A DNA stretch of 38,402 nucleotides, from contig JAJIRX010000278.1 in assembly GCA_023853785.1 (NCBI GenBank), positions 1 to 38,402 of the forward strand, in the 5' to 3' direction. The stretch comes from Psilocybe azurescens. Taxonomy: Eukaryota; Basidiomycota; Agaricomycetes; Agaricales; Agrocybaceae. The notes beneath the pieces were generated by a model that was not told where the DNA came from, made no database searches, and worked only from the letters and a program-made list of their open reading frames with translations. The stretch's first letter is position 1. The number at the start of each line of letters is the position of its first letter. Positions 1-9,544 of the stretch are shown here, one piece after another. The position numbers were made by a program, and so were the translations under genes.

Positions 1-82
1 AGAGGATGTCGAGGACGACGAGAAGACAAGGAGGATGAGCATGGTGTTCCAGTACATTACCATTGGGCCTGATTCTCTTTGA
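1..82 (+). CDS. 3' end of an ankyrin-type protein gene; 5' part lies outside the window
   Basis: Reading from base 2, the frame is open to a TGA at 80-82 and gives a charged run followed by the tail SMVFQYITIGPDSL. The pseudogene at 9510-11913 ends the same way: a charged run, then SMVFQYVALGPDDV and a stop. This is therefore the C-terminus of a paralogue of that ankyrin-type gene. Nothing more of the protein is visible, so function cannot be judged here. Repeat copy A begins about 520 bases downstream, and repeat copy B follows the second paralogue in the same order, which points to one segmental duplication. Confidence 0.5.
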   Translation, partial: EDVEDDEKTRRMSMVFQYITIGPDSL

Positions 83-601
83 GCGTAAGATCAGTTCTGT
101 TGCGCTCCAATTTGCAAGGACTTGCTTCAGTCGATATTGTTCGTCTCGTTCTCGTATGTGTAGGATTCACAAGTAAGCAGATGTAGGAATACATGCCATC
201 GAGATTAAACACAGTGGTTTTGCAGACATACATAATAACAACATAATCAGCAAACGGTTGCGTGGAAGATGGAAAGGCTCTATTTGACCCCTAGCTTTCG
301 AGTCCCACAAAGACGTGTATGGGAGAGGGAGGGCTGTTAAGCTGGCTGCGTGGCAGGATCGAGTAAATATTCCTGAACCATTTTATTCATTCTCATTGGA
401 CTCAGCGTTGCATCAATTTCTTCATTAAACTGACTTGATTCGTGTGTACTAGTCCTTACATTTCACCTTGCCGCTGAATTCGTCGCGCATCCGCCGTTCT
501 GCTGCTTATCTATATTATAACTTGGAAGAGCGGACTTGTCCGCCATTATCTGCCGAAGAGCACTTGCCTGGGAAATAATTTATGGTCTTTTCACTGGCTT
601 C
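83..601. other. Intergenic stretch, no gene recognised
   Basis: No convincing coding frame, tRNA or transposon end is visible on either strand. It corresponds in position to the stretch between the second ankyrin-type gene and copy B (11914-13693), but no remnant of the membrane-protein gene found there can be recognised here. Confidence 0.5.
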
Positions 602-1299
602 TCTTACGCTCTTACGTCTTGCTTTCATCTCAACTATCATCTCTCTCTTCTAACGACATATACATCTTCAATGTAACAATTGTCTAATTTAAATTTGAAT
701 GTAACTCATTTAATGTCCTCGCAGCTCAGAGTGAGGACTAAAGATGATCCCCCAATCTTCTACACTGAGTCCGCGACGCATTGATTCTCTCATACGGCAA
801 ACCATCTATCGTCGTGAATCTAAAATCATTTACGGCTCTTTACAAGCTCTTTAGTTCTACAGGCACTGAGCACTTTTGACAAACATGGCCAGACCAAGGA
901 CGCCTCAGAAACCTCTCAACGCTATCGATATGTATTAACAATGTGTTCCGCGGGCACTGCGAGAAATCGAGACAGCAAGTTAAACTTAAGTTAAGTCCGC
1001 ACAGCGACGACGTTTAGCTCGCACATCGACACCTGGAAACACCTACTCTCGTCTCGCATTCAATTCAGGATATGTAGCAAGGGCTCTTGGCAACCTACCA
1101 TAAACGCAAGAGCTTGACAATTTCTGCGATGGTCCTTGAAAACGAGGTATCACACAGGAGATGGCAGCTTTGGTATGTATATGCTTCTGCTGTCCATTTT
1201 GTATGACTGATTTGCACCTGCAACCTGAAGCAGAGCCTGCTCGCTTCTTGGTTCAGCCAGTTTGGCACGGGCTCGAGAGACAATAACGACAACAACAAA

Positions 1300-1945
1300 A
1301 TGACACTCGCTCCCGGCCTTCTCTCCATCTGTAGATGTCCTTGTACAGGAAATATCATATACGGAGGAGACGGCTATGGTGCGTATTTGCTTACTTTCCT
1401 TTCCAATCCGTACAACTCAGCTACATACTACAAGTAGCAGTTTTCCGCTCCCGGACCCAGAAAGGTTGGCACGTACGGGAACGATAATAACAATCGAACA
1501 CCAAAGGTTTCTAGCACCTTCTCTTTGTCCACCCCTTCATTGCACGATGACGATTTACAGCATCCGCAAACAGGATACTCGAACTTGCTCGAATACGTCA
1601 GGGATCCTTGGCCCAGTTTCTCTGTCAAGCACGGGAACATCAACATCGACATGGGGAGTCTCCCATTTTCACCGTCTATGAAATTTCTCAATGACTGCCT
1701 ACACCCTATGGCTTAATTGCCGCAAGAGCGACATTGAGTCTGAGTGTTTGTTCGATGACACTGATACATCCAACTTTCGCAATACGATTCTTCATGATGT
1801 CTTACATACTGTCTTATAGATCACTTACACACTCTGTACTTATGTTGGAAATATTGTTAGATTTGCTGCTTTTGTCCGTGATGCTAGACTTGCAACTGCC
1901 GACGTTCAAACTGCCCTGCGGTGTTCTTCTGGACAGTTAACTCAT
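1300..1945 (+). pseudogene. Decayed copy of a two-exon gene of unknown family
   Basis: This is the counterpart of the better preserved reading frame at 14472-15064. It starts with MTLAPGLLSICRCPCTG, has a similar GT...TAGCAG intron near 1379-1440, and continues with FPLPDPERLARTGT. The splice joint is one base out of frame compared with copy B. Later parts of the shared protein fall in different frames: the block with TAYTLWLNCRK from about 1694, and ARLATADVQTALRCSSGQL near 1885-1940. At least two indels separate these blocks, so the copy is dead. Where copy B has an in-frame TGA before NVVRLAAS, this copy has GGA, so the ancestral protein was probably longer than copy B's frame. I do not recognise the family. 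Confidence 0.45.
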
Positions 1946-2086
1946 TTCGGATCAGACAAAACACGATGAATTTTCTTTTTCGAGCTTACTTGACTCTCTC
2001 ATGCGATGTTAATATGTAATTTATTATTTATAAAATACATTGGGCAAATGCTGGGCATACATATGTGAATATTTTCAGATTAGTAC

Positions 2087-2103
2087 CCCGTGCTTCGCAC
2101 GGG
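2087..2103. other. Perfect short hairpin near the end of repeat copy A
   Basis: The sequence cccgtgcttcgcacggg is a 7-base perfect inverted repeat with a 3-base loop. It lies close to the downstream end of copy A, before an AT run. Copy B has a decayed version near 15300-15317 (ccgtgtgaagcacagg). GC-rich hairpins of this type close Helitron ends, but the CTRR end expected there is not seen. It may be a transposon-end relic or a chance palindrome. Confidence 0.5.
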
Positions 2104-2145
2104 TCAAGGGCTCAAATTATATATATATAAACCACAAGCCACTGA

Positions 2146-2863
2146 ACAGCATCCTCCGGGGTGGAGTAGAGATGTACCTGTGCGACCCTGACGAGACGAT
2201 GAAATGGCTATGCTACGAGATATTGGCTAGAAAGATTCGCCACGAAGTGCAGCTCAAGTGCCCAACAAGCGTCCGGAGTATGAAGTAAAACTTTCAGCGA
2301 AAGAGGGGCTTCACTTGACATTGCAACTCACCAACAAAATACGTATTTGCGTAGGTTTTCTTCTCTAACTGAAGCACGCTTGAAAGGGGTACTTTGGAGG
2401 AGGAGATTTCTCTGAAAGCGAGAACAGTGGTCTGCAATGACACAGAACAAGTGAAAAATACGAATTTTAATAGAGGAATATGATCTAACACACCTTGCTA
2501 AATAAACCCGTCCGTTTGTCCACATCGAACCTCTGCAGACAAGAGAGCCGTGTCCTGCTATTGGCCAGATACAGATATTTAAGGAGCGTCATGTTGGGGG
2601 AGAGAGAAAGAGGTCAACAGTACCGGTGCCGGTGCCGGCGCGTCTGGAATTACAGGACACCCTTAATCATAACTTGCTCATAACTCATACCTCTCACAAT
2701 CCACAACCCTATATTCTCAATCTAAATTAACAAACCTAAATTGTGGATGCCACAAGGGCAGTCTGCTTCAATGTTGGTGCTATGCACGCATAGCAGAGTT
2801 GAAGGAATTGGATTAAATTTATCTTGACGGCTGTACCAAGTTTGTCGTCTTTTTGCATAGCCC
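2146..2863. other. Intergenic stretch upstream of the TPR-CHAT gene
   Basis: A 45-codon open stretch at 2150-2288 (ending RHEVQLKCPTSVRSMK) could be a relic exon, but nothing supports it. A short GC-rich tandem (ccggtg repeated, about 2621-2640) is present. No gene is recognised. The last part should hold the promoter of the gene starting at 2938. Confidence 0.4.
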
Positions 2864-2872
2864 TACATATAA
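2864..2872 (+). promoter_or_regulatory. TATA-like box of the TPR-CHAT gene
   Basis: The run acatataag lies 66 bases before the first ATG of the TPR-CHAT gene (2938). The spacing and sequence fit a fungal TATA element, and pyrimidine-rich sequence follows it. It is inferred from position only. Confidence 0.35.
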
Positions 2873-4235
2873 GCCTCAACTGAGCTGGCTTCCAGTATGG
2901 CCTTCCTCTATCCACAACTTATAATCATATCACCACTATGATAGAGACATTACTCGATAACAAATTAGATGCGTGTCCACCCAACAGCCAGGATCTCATA
3001 TCTTCGAAGTTCATGTTCGTATCACCTTTTTGGAGACTTTTGTCGTTTCTAACAATATGTGTGCAGATATCATGGCGAGAGTAACGGTGCAGAATCAAGT
3101 GCACAAGAGATCCCACCATTTTCAGTACGTTTCTTACCATATTCGATACATCGCAATTTAACGAAGAGCAGGTCAAGGGTACAGGCTTGGCTGGATGCAC
3201 TGCAGACATTGATGGAAACACTCCGATTGCAATAGATGTAAGCAAATTGAAGTTGTCTCGCTCCCTGGGTATGATAATAATGACACATAATACAGAACTT
3301 AATTAACGACGAAGACTCGGAAGAAGCGTCTGAGATCGTTGCTCCTGCTACCTCGCTCATGGCAGAATGCAAGGCAGAGTTATCACTTTCAAACTTTGAC
3401 ACCGCGATCTTCCTATTTTGCCAAGTTTTCGGTAGCCTTCCAATGACGTATCCACTCCAAATTGATGCCATGAGATACCTTGCGTCCGCCTTGGGTGCCA
3501 GACTCATGTACACCAATCAGAATGAAGATTTTGCGGAATATTCGTCGCTTCGCCTTCAGAACCGAGACCACGTCATAAGTCCTAATCAGGACACTACCGC
3601 CATTAGACAGGAGGACGAGACCGATACACAAGATACAATGGAATTGGCGAAGGGATCTTTGATAAATTTCCAGAAGTCGACTTCCCTTCATGTCCTCAAC
3701 ACCGTGATTTTCCTGGTTCAACAATCACTTCCACATCTTTCATTTGGATCTACTACCCGTTATGTCTCCTTCACCACTCTTGTTGATGGATTATATGCCC
3801 GGCTTTACCATTTGCATGATACGACTGCCGGTGATCTAGGCGAAACTATTTGTAGCCTGCAAGACGCCATGGTATTTCGTACTAAGCAAGTTCGGAAAAA
3901 TTCATTTACGAACACTCGGATTCGACTGTGTGGGTCGTTAATAGAACGATTGAACTTAACGCGGTATTTCTGGTCTTCAAAGAGCATTGGTTTGGCTGAA
4001 AGCCGGGAATACGGAAGACACGAGAAATACCACAAGTGCCCACCAACAATATTCGTCCGCCATGAAACTCTACGAACAGTTCACTGAGTACGGTAACATG
4101 GGTGACCTGAATACCGCAGTGACACTTTTCCGTGAAGTAATCGCAGAAAGGCCTGAGAGAACTGAGGACTACGTTGCTGGTGTCCGTAATCTTACTTCTC
4201 TGGTGGCGGTCCTATTGGAGCATGATGGTCAGCAA

Positions 4236-7200
4236 AGTGATCTCGGTGAGGCCATTTGTTTCGACAGGCAAGCTGTCGAACCCCAACTTTCACCGCCTCC
4301 CGATCGATCCATGTCGCTCAATAGTCTTGCGAACGCATTGCAGACACGATTCGACCAACGTGGTGAACGAAGTGATCTCGATGAAGTCATATCTCTGCAT
4401 AGGCAAGCTCTCGAGCTCCGACTTGCACACCATCCTGAACACCCCAGGTCACTCAGTAATCTTGCTAATGCACTGCGGAAACGATGCATCCAAGGAGGTG
4501 AACAAGGTGATCTGGATGAAGCCATATCTCTCCATAGGCAAGCTCTTGAGCTCCGGCCTGCACTGCATCCTGATCGATCTGTGTCGCTCAACAATCTTGG
4601 TCTTGTACTTTGGACACGATTCAACCAACACGGTAAACAAGGTGATCTGGATGAAGCGATGTCTCTCCACAGGCAAGCTCTTGAGCTCCGACCTGCACCC
4701 CCGTTCTGATCGATCTACGTCGCTCAACAATCTTGCTCTTGTACTTTGGACACGATTCAACCAACATGGTAAACAAGGTGATCTAGATGAAGCGATCTCT
4801 CTCCACAGGCAAGCTCTTGAGCTCCAACCTGCACCCCATCCTGATCGATCTACGTCGCTCAACAATCTTGCTTTTGTACTTGGGACACGATTCAACCAAC
4901 ACGGTAAACAAGGTGATGTGGATGAAGCGATGTCTCTCCACAGGCAAGCTCTTGAGCTCCGACCTGCACCCCATCCTGATCGATCAATATCGCTCGACAA
5001 TCTTGCTCTTGTACTTGAGACACGATTCAACCAACACGGTAAACAAGGTGATCTGGATGAAGCGATCTCTCTCCACAGGCAAGCTCTTGAGCTCCAACCT
5101 GCACCCCATCCTGATCGATCTACGTCGCTCAACAATCTTGCTTTTGTACTTAGGACACGATTCAACCAACACGGTAAACAAGGTGATCTGGATGAAGTGA
5201 TCTCTCTCCTCAGGCAAGCTCTTGAGCTCCGACCTGCACCCCCGTCCTGATCGATCTACGTCGCTCAACAATCTTGCTGTTGTACTTAGGACACGATTCA
5301 ACCAACACGGTAAACAAGGTGATCTGGATGAAGCGATCTCTCTCCACAGGCAAGCTCTTGAGCTCCGACCCACACCCCATCCTGATCGATCTACGTCGCT
5401 CAACAATCTTGCTCTTGTACTTTGGACACGATTCAACCAACACGGTAAACAAGGTGATCTGGATGAAGCGATCTCTCTCCACAGGCAAGCTCTTGAGCTC
5501 CAATCTGCACCCCATCCTGATCGATCAATATCGCTCGACAATCTTGCTCTTGTACTTTGGACACGATTCAACCAACACGGTAAACAAGGTGATCTGGATG
5601 AAGCGATCTCTCTCCACAGGCAAGCTCTTGAGCTCCAACCTGCACCCCATCCTGATCGATCAATATCGCTCGACAATCTTGCTCTTGTACTTAGGACACG
5701 ATTCAACCAACACGGTAAACAAGGTGATCTGGATGAAGCGATCTCTCTCCTCAGGCAAGCTCTTGAGCTCCGACCCACACCCCATCCTGATCGATCTACG
5801 TTGCTCAACAATCTTGCTGTTGTACTTAGGACACGATTCAACCAACACGGTAAACAAGGTGATCTGGATGAAGCGATGTCTCTCCACAGGCAAGCTCTTG
5901 AGCTCCGACCTGCACCCCATCCTGATCGATCTACGTCGCTCAACAATCTTGCTTTTGTACTTGGGACACGATTCAACCAACACGGTAAACAAGGTGATCT
6001 AAATGAAGCGATCTCTCTCCACAGGCAAGCTCTTGAGCTCCGACCTGCACCCCATCCTGATCGATCAATATCGCTCGACAATCTTGCTCTTGTACTTTGG
6101 ACACGATTCAACCAACACGGTAAACAAGGTGATCTGGATGAAGCGATCTCTCTCCACAGGCAAGCTCTTGAGCTCCGACCTGCACCCCATCCTGATCGAT
6201 CAATATCGCTCGACAATCTTGCTCTTGTACTTGAGACACGATTCAACCAACACGGTAAACAAGGTGATCTGGATGAAGCGATCTCTCTCCACAGGCAAGC
6301 TCTTGAGCTCCAACCTGCACCCCATCCTGATCGATCTACGTCAGCTCAACAATCTTGCTTTTGTACTTGGGACACGATTCAACCAACACGGTAAACAAGG
6401 TGATCTAGATGAAGCGATCTCTCTCCACAGGCAAGCTCTTGAGCTCCGACCTGCACCCCATCTTGATCGATCAATATCGCTCGACAATCTTGCTCTTGTA
6501 CTTTGGACACGATTCAACCAACACGGTAAACAAGGTGATCTGGATGAAGCGATCTCTCTCCACAGGCAAGCTCTTGAGCTCCGACCTGCACCCCATCCTG
6601 ATCGATCAATATCGCTCGACAATCTTGCTCTTGTACTTGAGACACGATTCAACCAACACGGTAAACAAGGTGATCTGGATGAAGCGATCTCTCTCCACAG
6701 GCAAGCTCTTGAGCTCCAACCTGCACCCCATCCTGATCGATCTACGTCGCTCAACAATCTTGCTTTTGTACTTAGGACACGATTCAACCAACACGGTAAA
6801 CAAGGTGATCTGGATGAAGTGATCTCTCTCCTCAGGCAAGCTCTTGAGCTCCGACCTGCACCCCGTCCTGATCGATCTACGTCGCTCAACAATCTTGCTG
6901 TTGTACTTAGGACACGATTCAACCAACACGGTAAACAAGGTGATCTGGATGAAGCGATCTCTCTCCACAGGCAAGCTCTTGAGCTCCGACCCACACCCCA
7001 TCCTGATCGATCTACGTCGCTCAACAATCTTGCTCTTGTACTTTGGACACGATTCAACCAACACGGTAAACAAGGTGATCTGGATGAAGCGATCTCTCTC
7101 CACAGGCAAGCTCTTGAGCTCCAATCTGCACCCCATCCTGATCGATCAATATCGCTCGACAATCTTGCTGTTGCACTTGGGACACGATTCAACCAACACG

Positions 7201-7500
7201 GTAAACAAGGTGATCTGGATGAAGCGATCTCTCTCCACAGGCAAGCTGTTGAGCTCCATCCTGATCGATCTATGTCGCTCAACAATCTTGCTCACGCAGT
7301 GCGAACCCAATTCAACCAATGCGGTGAACGAAATGATCTCGATGAAGCCATTTCTCTGCATAGGCAAGCTCTCAAGCTCCGACTTCCACCCCATCCCGAA
7401 CGCTCCACCTCACTCATTGATCTTGCTAACGCGCTGTGGGCACAATTCAACCAAGGAGGTAAACAACATGATCTCGATGAAGCGATGTCCTTCTTCTCCG
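4236..7500 (+). repeat. Tandem 135-base array encoding about 25 TPR units
   Basis: The period is 135 bases (45 codons), checked from the spacing of 'tctacgtcgctc' at 4714 and 4849 and of the next unit at 4984. Units 1-3 and 23-25 are diverged, and unit 23 is four codons short. Units 4-22 are nearly identical. Each unit reads RS(T/I)SL(N/D)NLA followed by VL(W/G/E/R)TRFNQHGKQ, then GDLDEAISLHRQALEL and a Pro-rich turn, the two-helix TPR pattern. Differences cluster at a few codons and mostly change the amino acid. Units 6-10 and 18-22 carry the same series of variants, so blocks of five units have been copied. Because the unit has no stops on the antisense strand, long antisense frames also run through it; these are not genes. 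Confidence 0.97.
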
Positions 7501-9324
7501 CTTCTACACATTACTTATTCCAACCTCCATCTCAACGTCTCAACTTTGCAAAGACATGGATACACCTCGCTGTTCAAAGCCAACATAGCTCTGCAATTCA
7601 CGCATATGAAACTGCCCTACAGGCTTTACCACAACTCGCTGCTTTGAGTTTGGATGTACGATCACGACAGAACGCCTTGACCACGGGCACCGATGGCTTA
7701 GCCCGTGATGCATCTATATATGCTATTCTCTCTGGAAATTTAGACAAAGCTATTGAATTTTTGGAATCAGGTCGAGCCATCTTCTGGTCACAGGTCCTAT
7801 CTCTCCGCTCTCCCTTTCATCAACTCCGCAACATCGAACCAAATGGTCCAGAATTGGCGGATAGACTGCAAGATATTGCCAACGAGCTCGAGAATGGATC
7901 TCATCGTGATGCCACTGCTAAACTTTTAGACAATCGGAAAAAGTTAACCATAGACCAGGAAGCTTCCCGACTTAATCGCCTTAATGAAGAATGGGAGCAA
8001 AATATTCTCAAAGTCAGGGAATTGGATGGGTTCCAGGATTTTCTACTCCCACCTCGTTTATCCTCACTCAAACCGGCTGCATCCAAACACCCAGTTGTCT
8101 TTCTCATCGAAAATGATGTTCGCAGTCACTGCCTCATCATGACATCAACAAACATTCATGACATCCCCCTTCCACACTTACACACTCCTATCTTGAAGAT
8201 TCTTGTTGATAGCGTCCGTATGGCTACCTCTCAGTCTGTGATATCACGGTCGTTCATTGATCAAACCCGAGACACAATCGTCAAGCTCCTGGGTGAAGAG
8301 CGAGGAATAAGCTTTGAGAATGATGGTGGAGGCTCGGACGGCACCTTCAAATCCGTTTTGAAAATGTTGTGGGACGAAATGGTGAAGCCGATCATCGATT
8401 GCCTGAATATCAAGGTCGGTCAATAATACTTTTCAGCAAATGATCGGCCTACTTATAAAATGACACAGAAATCTGATGACATGCCTCTCTTGCAATGGTG
8501 CCCAACCGGTCTGTTTACTTTCCTTCCCATCCATGCCGCGGGCAACTATGATAGTGCCCTAGCTATCGATTGCGCTCCAGATTATTTCGTTTCTTCATAT
8601 ACTCCAACTGTAGGCGCGCTTCTTACTGAGCCATCCGCGGCCACCACCGAAGCCACCACCGAAACGTTTCGAATGATGACAGTCATCGAATCTCAACAAT
8701 TGGCTTCTACAAAAGACGAGTTAAACAAAATTCGGCAGTACGTATCTAGTGACGCTCTTGTGGAATTGGGTGTCCCTGGATCACCCGCAGAGATCGAAGA
8801 TGTCGCCTCCCGTCTTTCAACTGTGTCTGTCGTCCACTTTGCATGCCATGGCATGCAAAATCCATTGAAACCTCTGGATAGCGGACTGAAGCTGTCCGAT
8901 GGACTACTTCGGATCTCGAGGATTATGAAGGAGAAGATGCCGAATGGATCACTTGCGTTTCTGTGCGCCTGTGAGACGGCGATGGGTGACCAAAATTACC
9001 GGATGAGGCGATGAGCCTAGCTGCATGCCTGCTGTTTTCAGGATTTCGGCGGGTTATTGCTACCATGTGGTACGTTTTTTCTCTTTGGCATTCTTCCCGA
9101 GAACATATATTCTAATAGGACTGGCTAGGGAAATGATGGACAGAGACGGGCCTACTGTCGCAGACGCATTCTATCGAGAACTTTTCCGTGGTCCTGACGG
9201 GAAAACGGCTGGTGAACCAGATGTGACGAAGTCTGCGTATGCTCTTCACATCGCGGTCAAGGAGCTACGTTCCCGGAATGTTTCGTTCCGGCGATGGGTT
9301 CCTTTCATTCATATGGGAAAATGA
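6345..9324 (+). CDS. Longest readable part: last nine or ten TPR units plus CHAT protease domain
   Basis: After the last insertion at 6343 the frame is open without a break to the intron at 8415-8468 (GTCGGT...CACAG, phase 0). It continues from 8469 with KSDDMPLLQWCPTGLFTF. Between the TPRs and the CHAT fold lies a helical linker of about 300 residues that includes the bend AIEFLESGRAIFWSQVLSLR. After the catalytic Cys the frame QNYRMRR stops at 9012. Reading one base back (from 8996) restores LPDEAMSLAACLLFSGF and then IATMW, where the intron 9070-9128 (GTACGT...GGCTAG) splices onto EMMDRDGPTVADAFY. The last exon ends with the family's usual RRWVPFIHMG-like terminus. A gene finder would probably model this part as the gene. 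Function by family: a protease triggered through its repeat domain; substrate unknown. Confidence 0.6.
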
Positions 9325-9450
9325 GATGCGTATATATTACAAGCTGTAGAAAGAATTTCATGTACCCACATGCCTAATTATTGCGTAAAAGCACCCTCAA
9401 AGTTCAGAAAGCAATGAGCCGAAATCGACAATGAGCCCGACAACATGGGC

Positions 9451-9459
9451 CTTAAATAC
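9451..9459 (+). promoter_or_regulatory. TATA-like box before the ankyrin-type pseudogene
   Basis: The run cttaaatac lies 51 bases before the ATG at 9510 and 78 before the ATG at 9537. Spacing fits a TATA element. There is no other support. Confidence 0.25.
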
Positions 9460-9490
9460 TGGGCACGGACTACTGCTACCCAACACACGA

Positions 9491-9544
9491 ATCCCAGGCT
9501 TCCTTAACCATGCAACCATCCCAGGCTTCCTTAACCATGCAACC
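9491..9544 (+). repeat. Exact 27-base tandem duplication over the start codon
   Basis: The unit beginning atcccaggcttccttaacca occurs at 9491-9517 and again, identical, at 9518-9544. Each copy holds an ATG (9510 and 9537) in the same frame, so the gene has two equivalent possible starts, nine codons apart. The ATG at 9537 is probably original, because the sequence downstream of it, QPTIEIESFIECVNALP, is the natural N-terminus. Confidence 0.9.

Larger units (their letters stand above)
602..2145 (+). repeat. Duplicated segment, copy A (partner at 13694-15366)
   Basis: By eye this stretch aligns along its length with 13694-15366 in the same orientation. Shared blocks include the start 'tcttacgctctt', the run 'ttctaacgacatat' near 650, the block with 'ccaagaccaggac'-like AT/GC steps around 890-1000, the exon-like part from 1260 to 1945, and the end with 'attatatatatataaa' near 2120. 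Identity looks like 80-90 percent with small indels. No transposon protein, LTR or clear terminal repeat is seen. It could be a segmental duplication carrying a gene, or a non-autonomous element. Confidence 0.8.
2938..9324 (+). pseudogene. TPR-CHAT caspase-like protease gene, frame-disrupted
   Basis: Order of parts: a short N-terminal block (2938-3237) that looks like the remnant of a C2-type domain (SQDLISSKFM, ARVTVQNQVHK, GTGLAGCTADIDG) whose pieces no longer join in frame; an intron at 3238-3295; a helical TPR-like region (3296-3963); a probable 61-base intron at 3964-4024, or a one-base shift; a TPR array of about 25 units (4236-7500); a linker; and a CHAT domain with introns at 8415-8468 and 9070-9128. 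CHAT proteins are caspase-fold cysteine proteases. The likely catalytic His is in VHFACHG (codon 8847-8849) and the Cys in CACETAMGD (codon 8970-8972). The gene ends RRWVPFIHMGK, TGA at 9322-9324. Breaks: an extra C in the C-run 4698-4702 (stop at 4707), another at 5239-5243 (stop at 5248), an extra base at 6343 (stop at 6392), and one base missing near 8996 (stop at 9012). The three insertions sum to three, so frame is regained at 6343. It is a pseudogene unless these are sequence errors. Confidence 0.85.

Noticed and set aside
1095..1358. Minus-strand ORF over the duplicated segment (also at 14349-14585)
   Set aside because: The plus strand carries the spliced coding blocks shared by both copies; the minus frames are shadows and are not conserved with each other in full.
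4229..7394. Long antisense and alternate-frame ORFs (up to 420 codons) through the TPR array
   Set aside because: The 135-base unit lacks stops in other frames, so its repetition makes long frames automatically. Only the sense frame gives a TPR fold and joins to the CHAT domain.
4236..7500. A CRISPR-like array
   Set aside because: The whole 135-base unit is repeated without spacers and codes for a 45-residue TPR motif; the genome is fungal.
2938..9324. A type III-E CRISPR-associated TPR-CHAT protease
   Set aside because: The shared name reflects only the domain pair. There is no Cas protein or CRISPR array, and introns and neighbours are eukaryotic.
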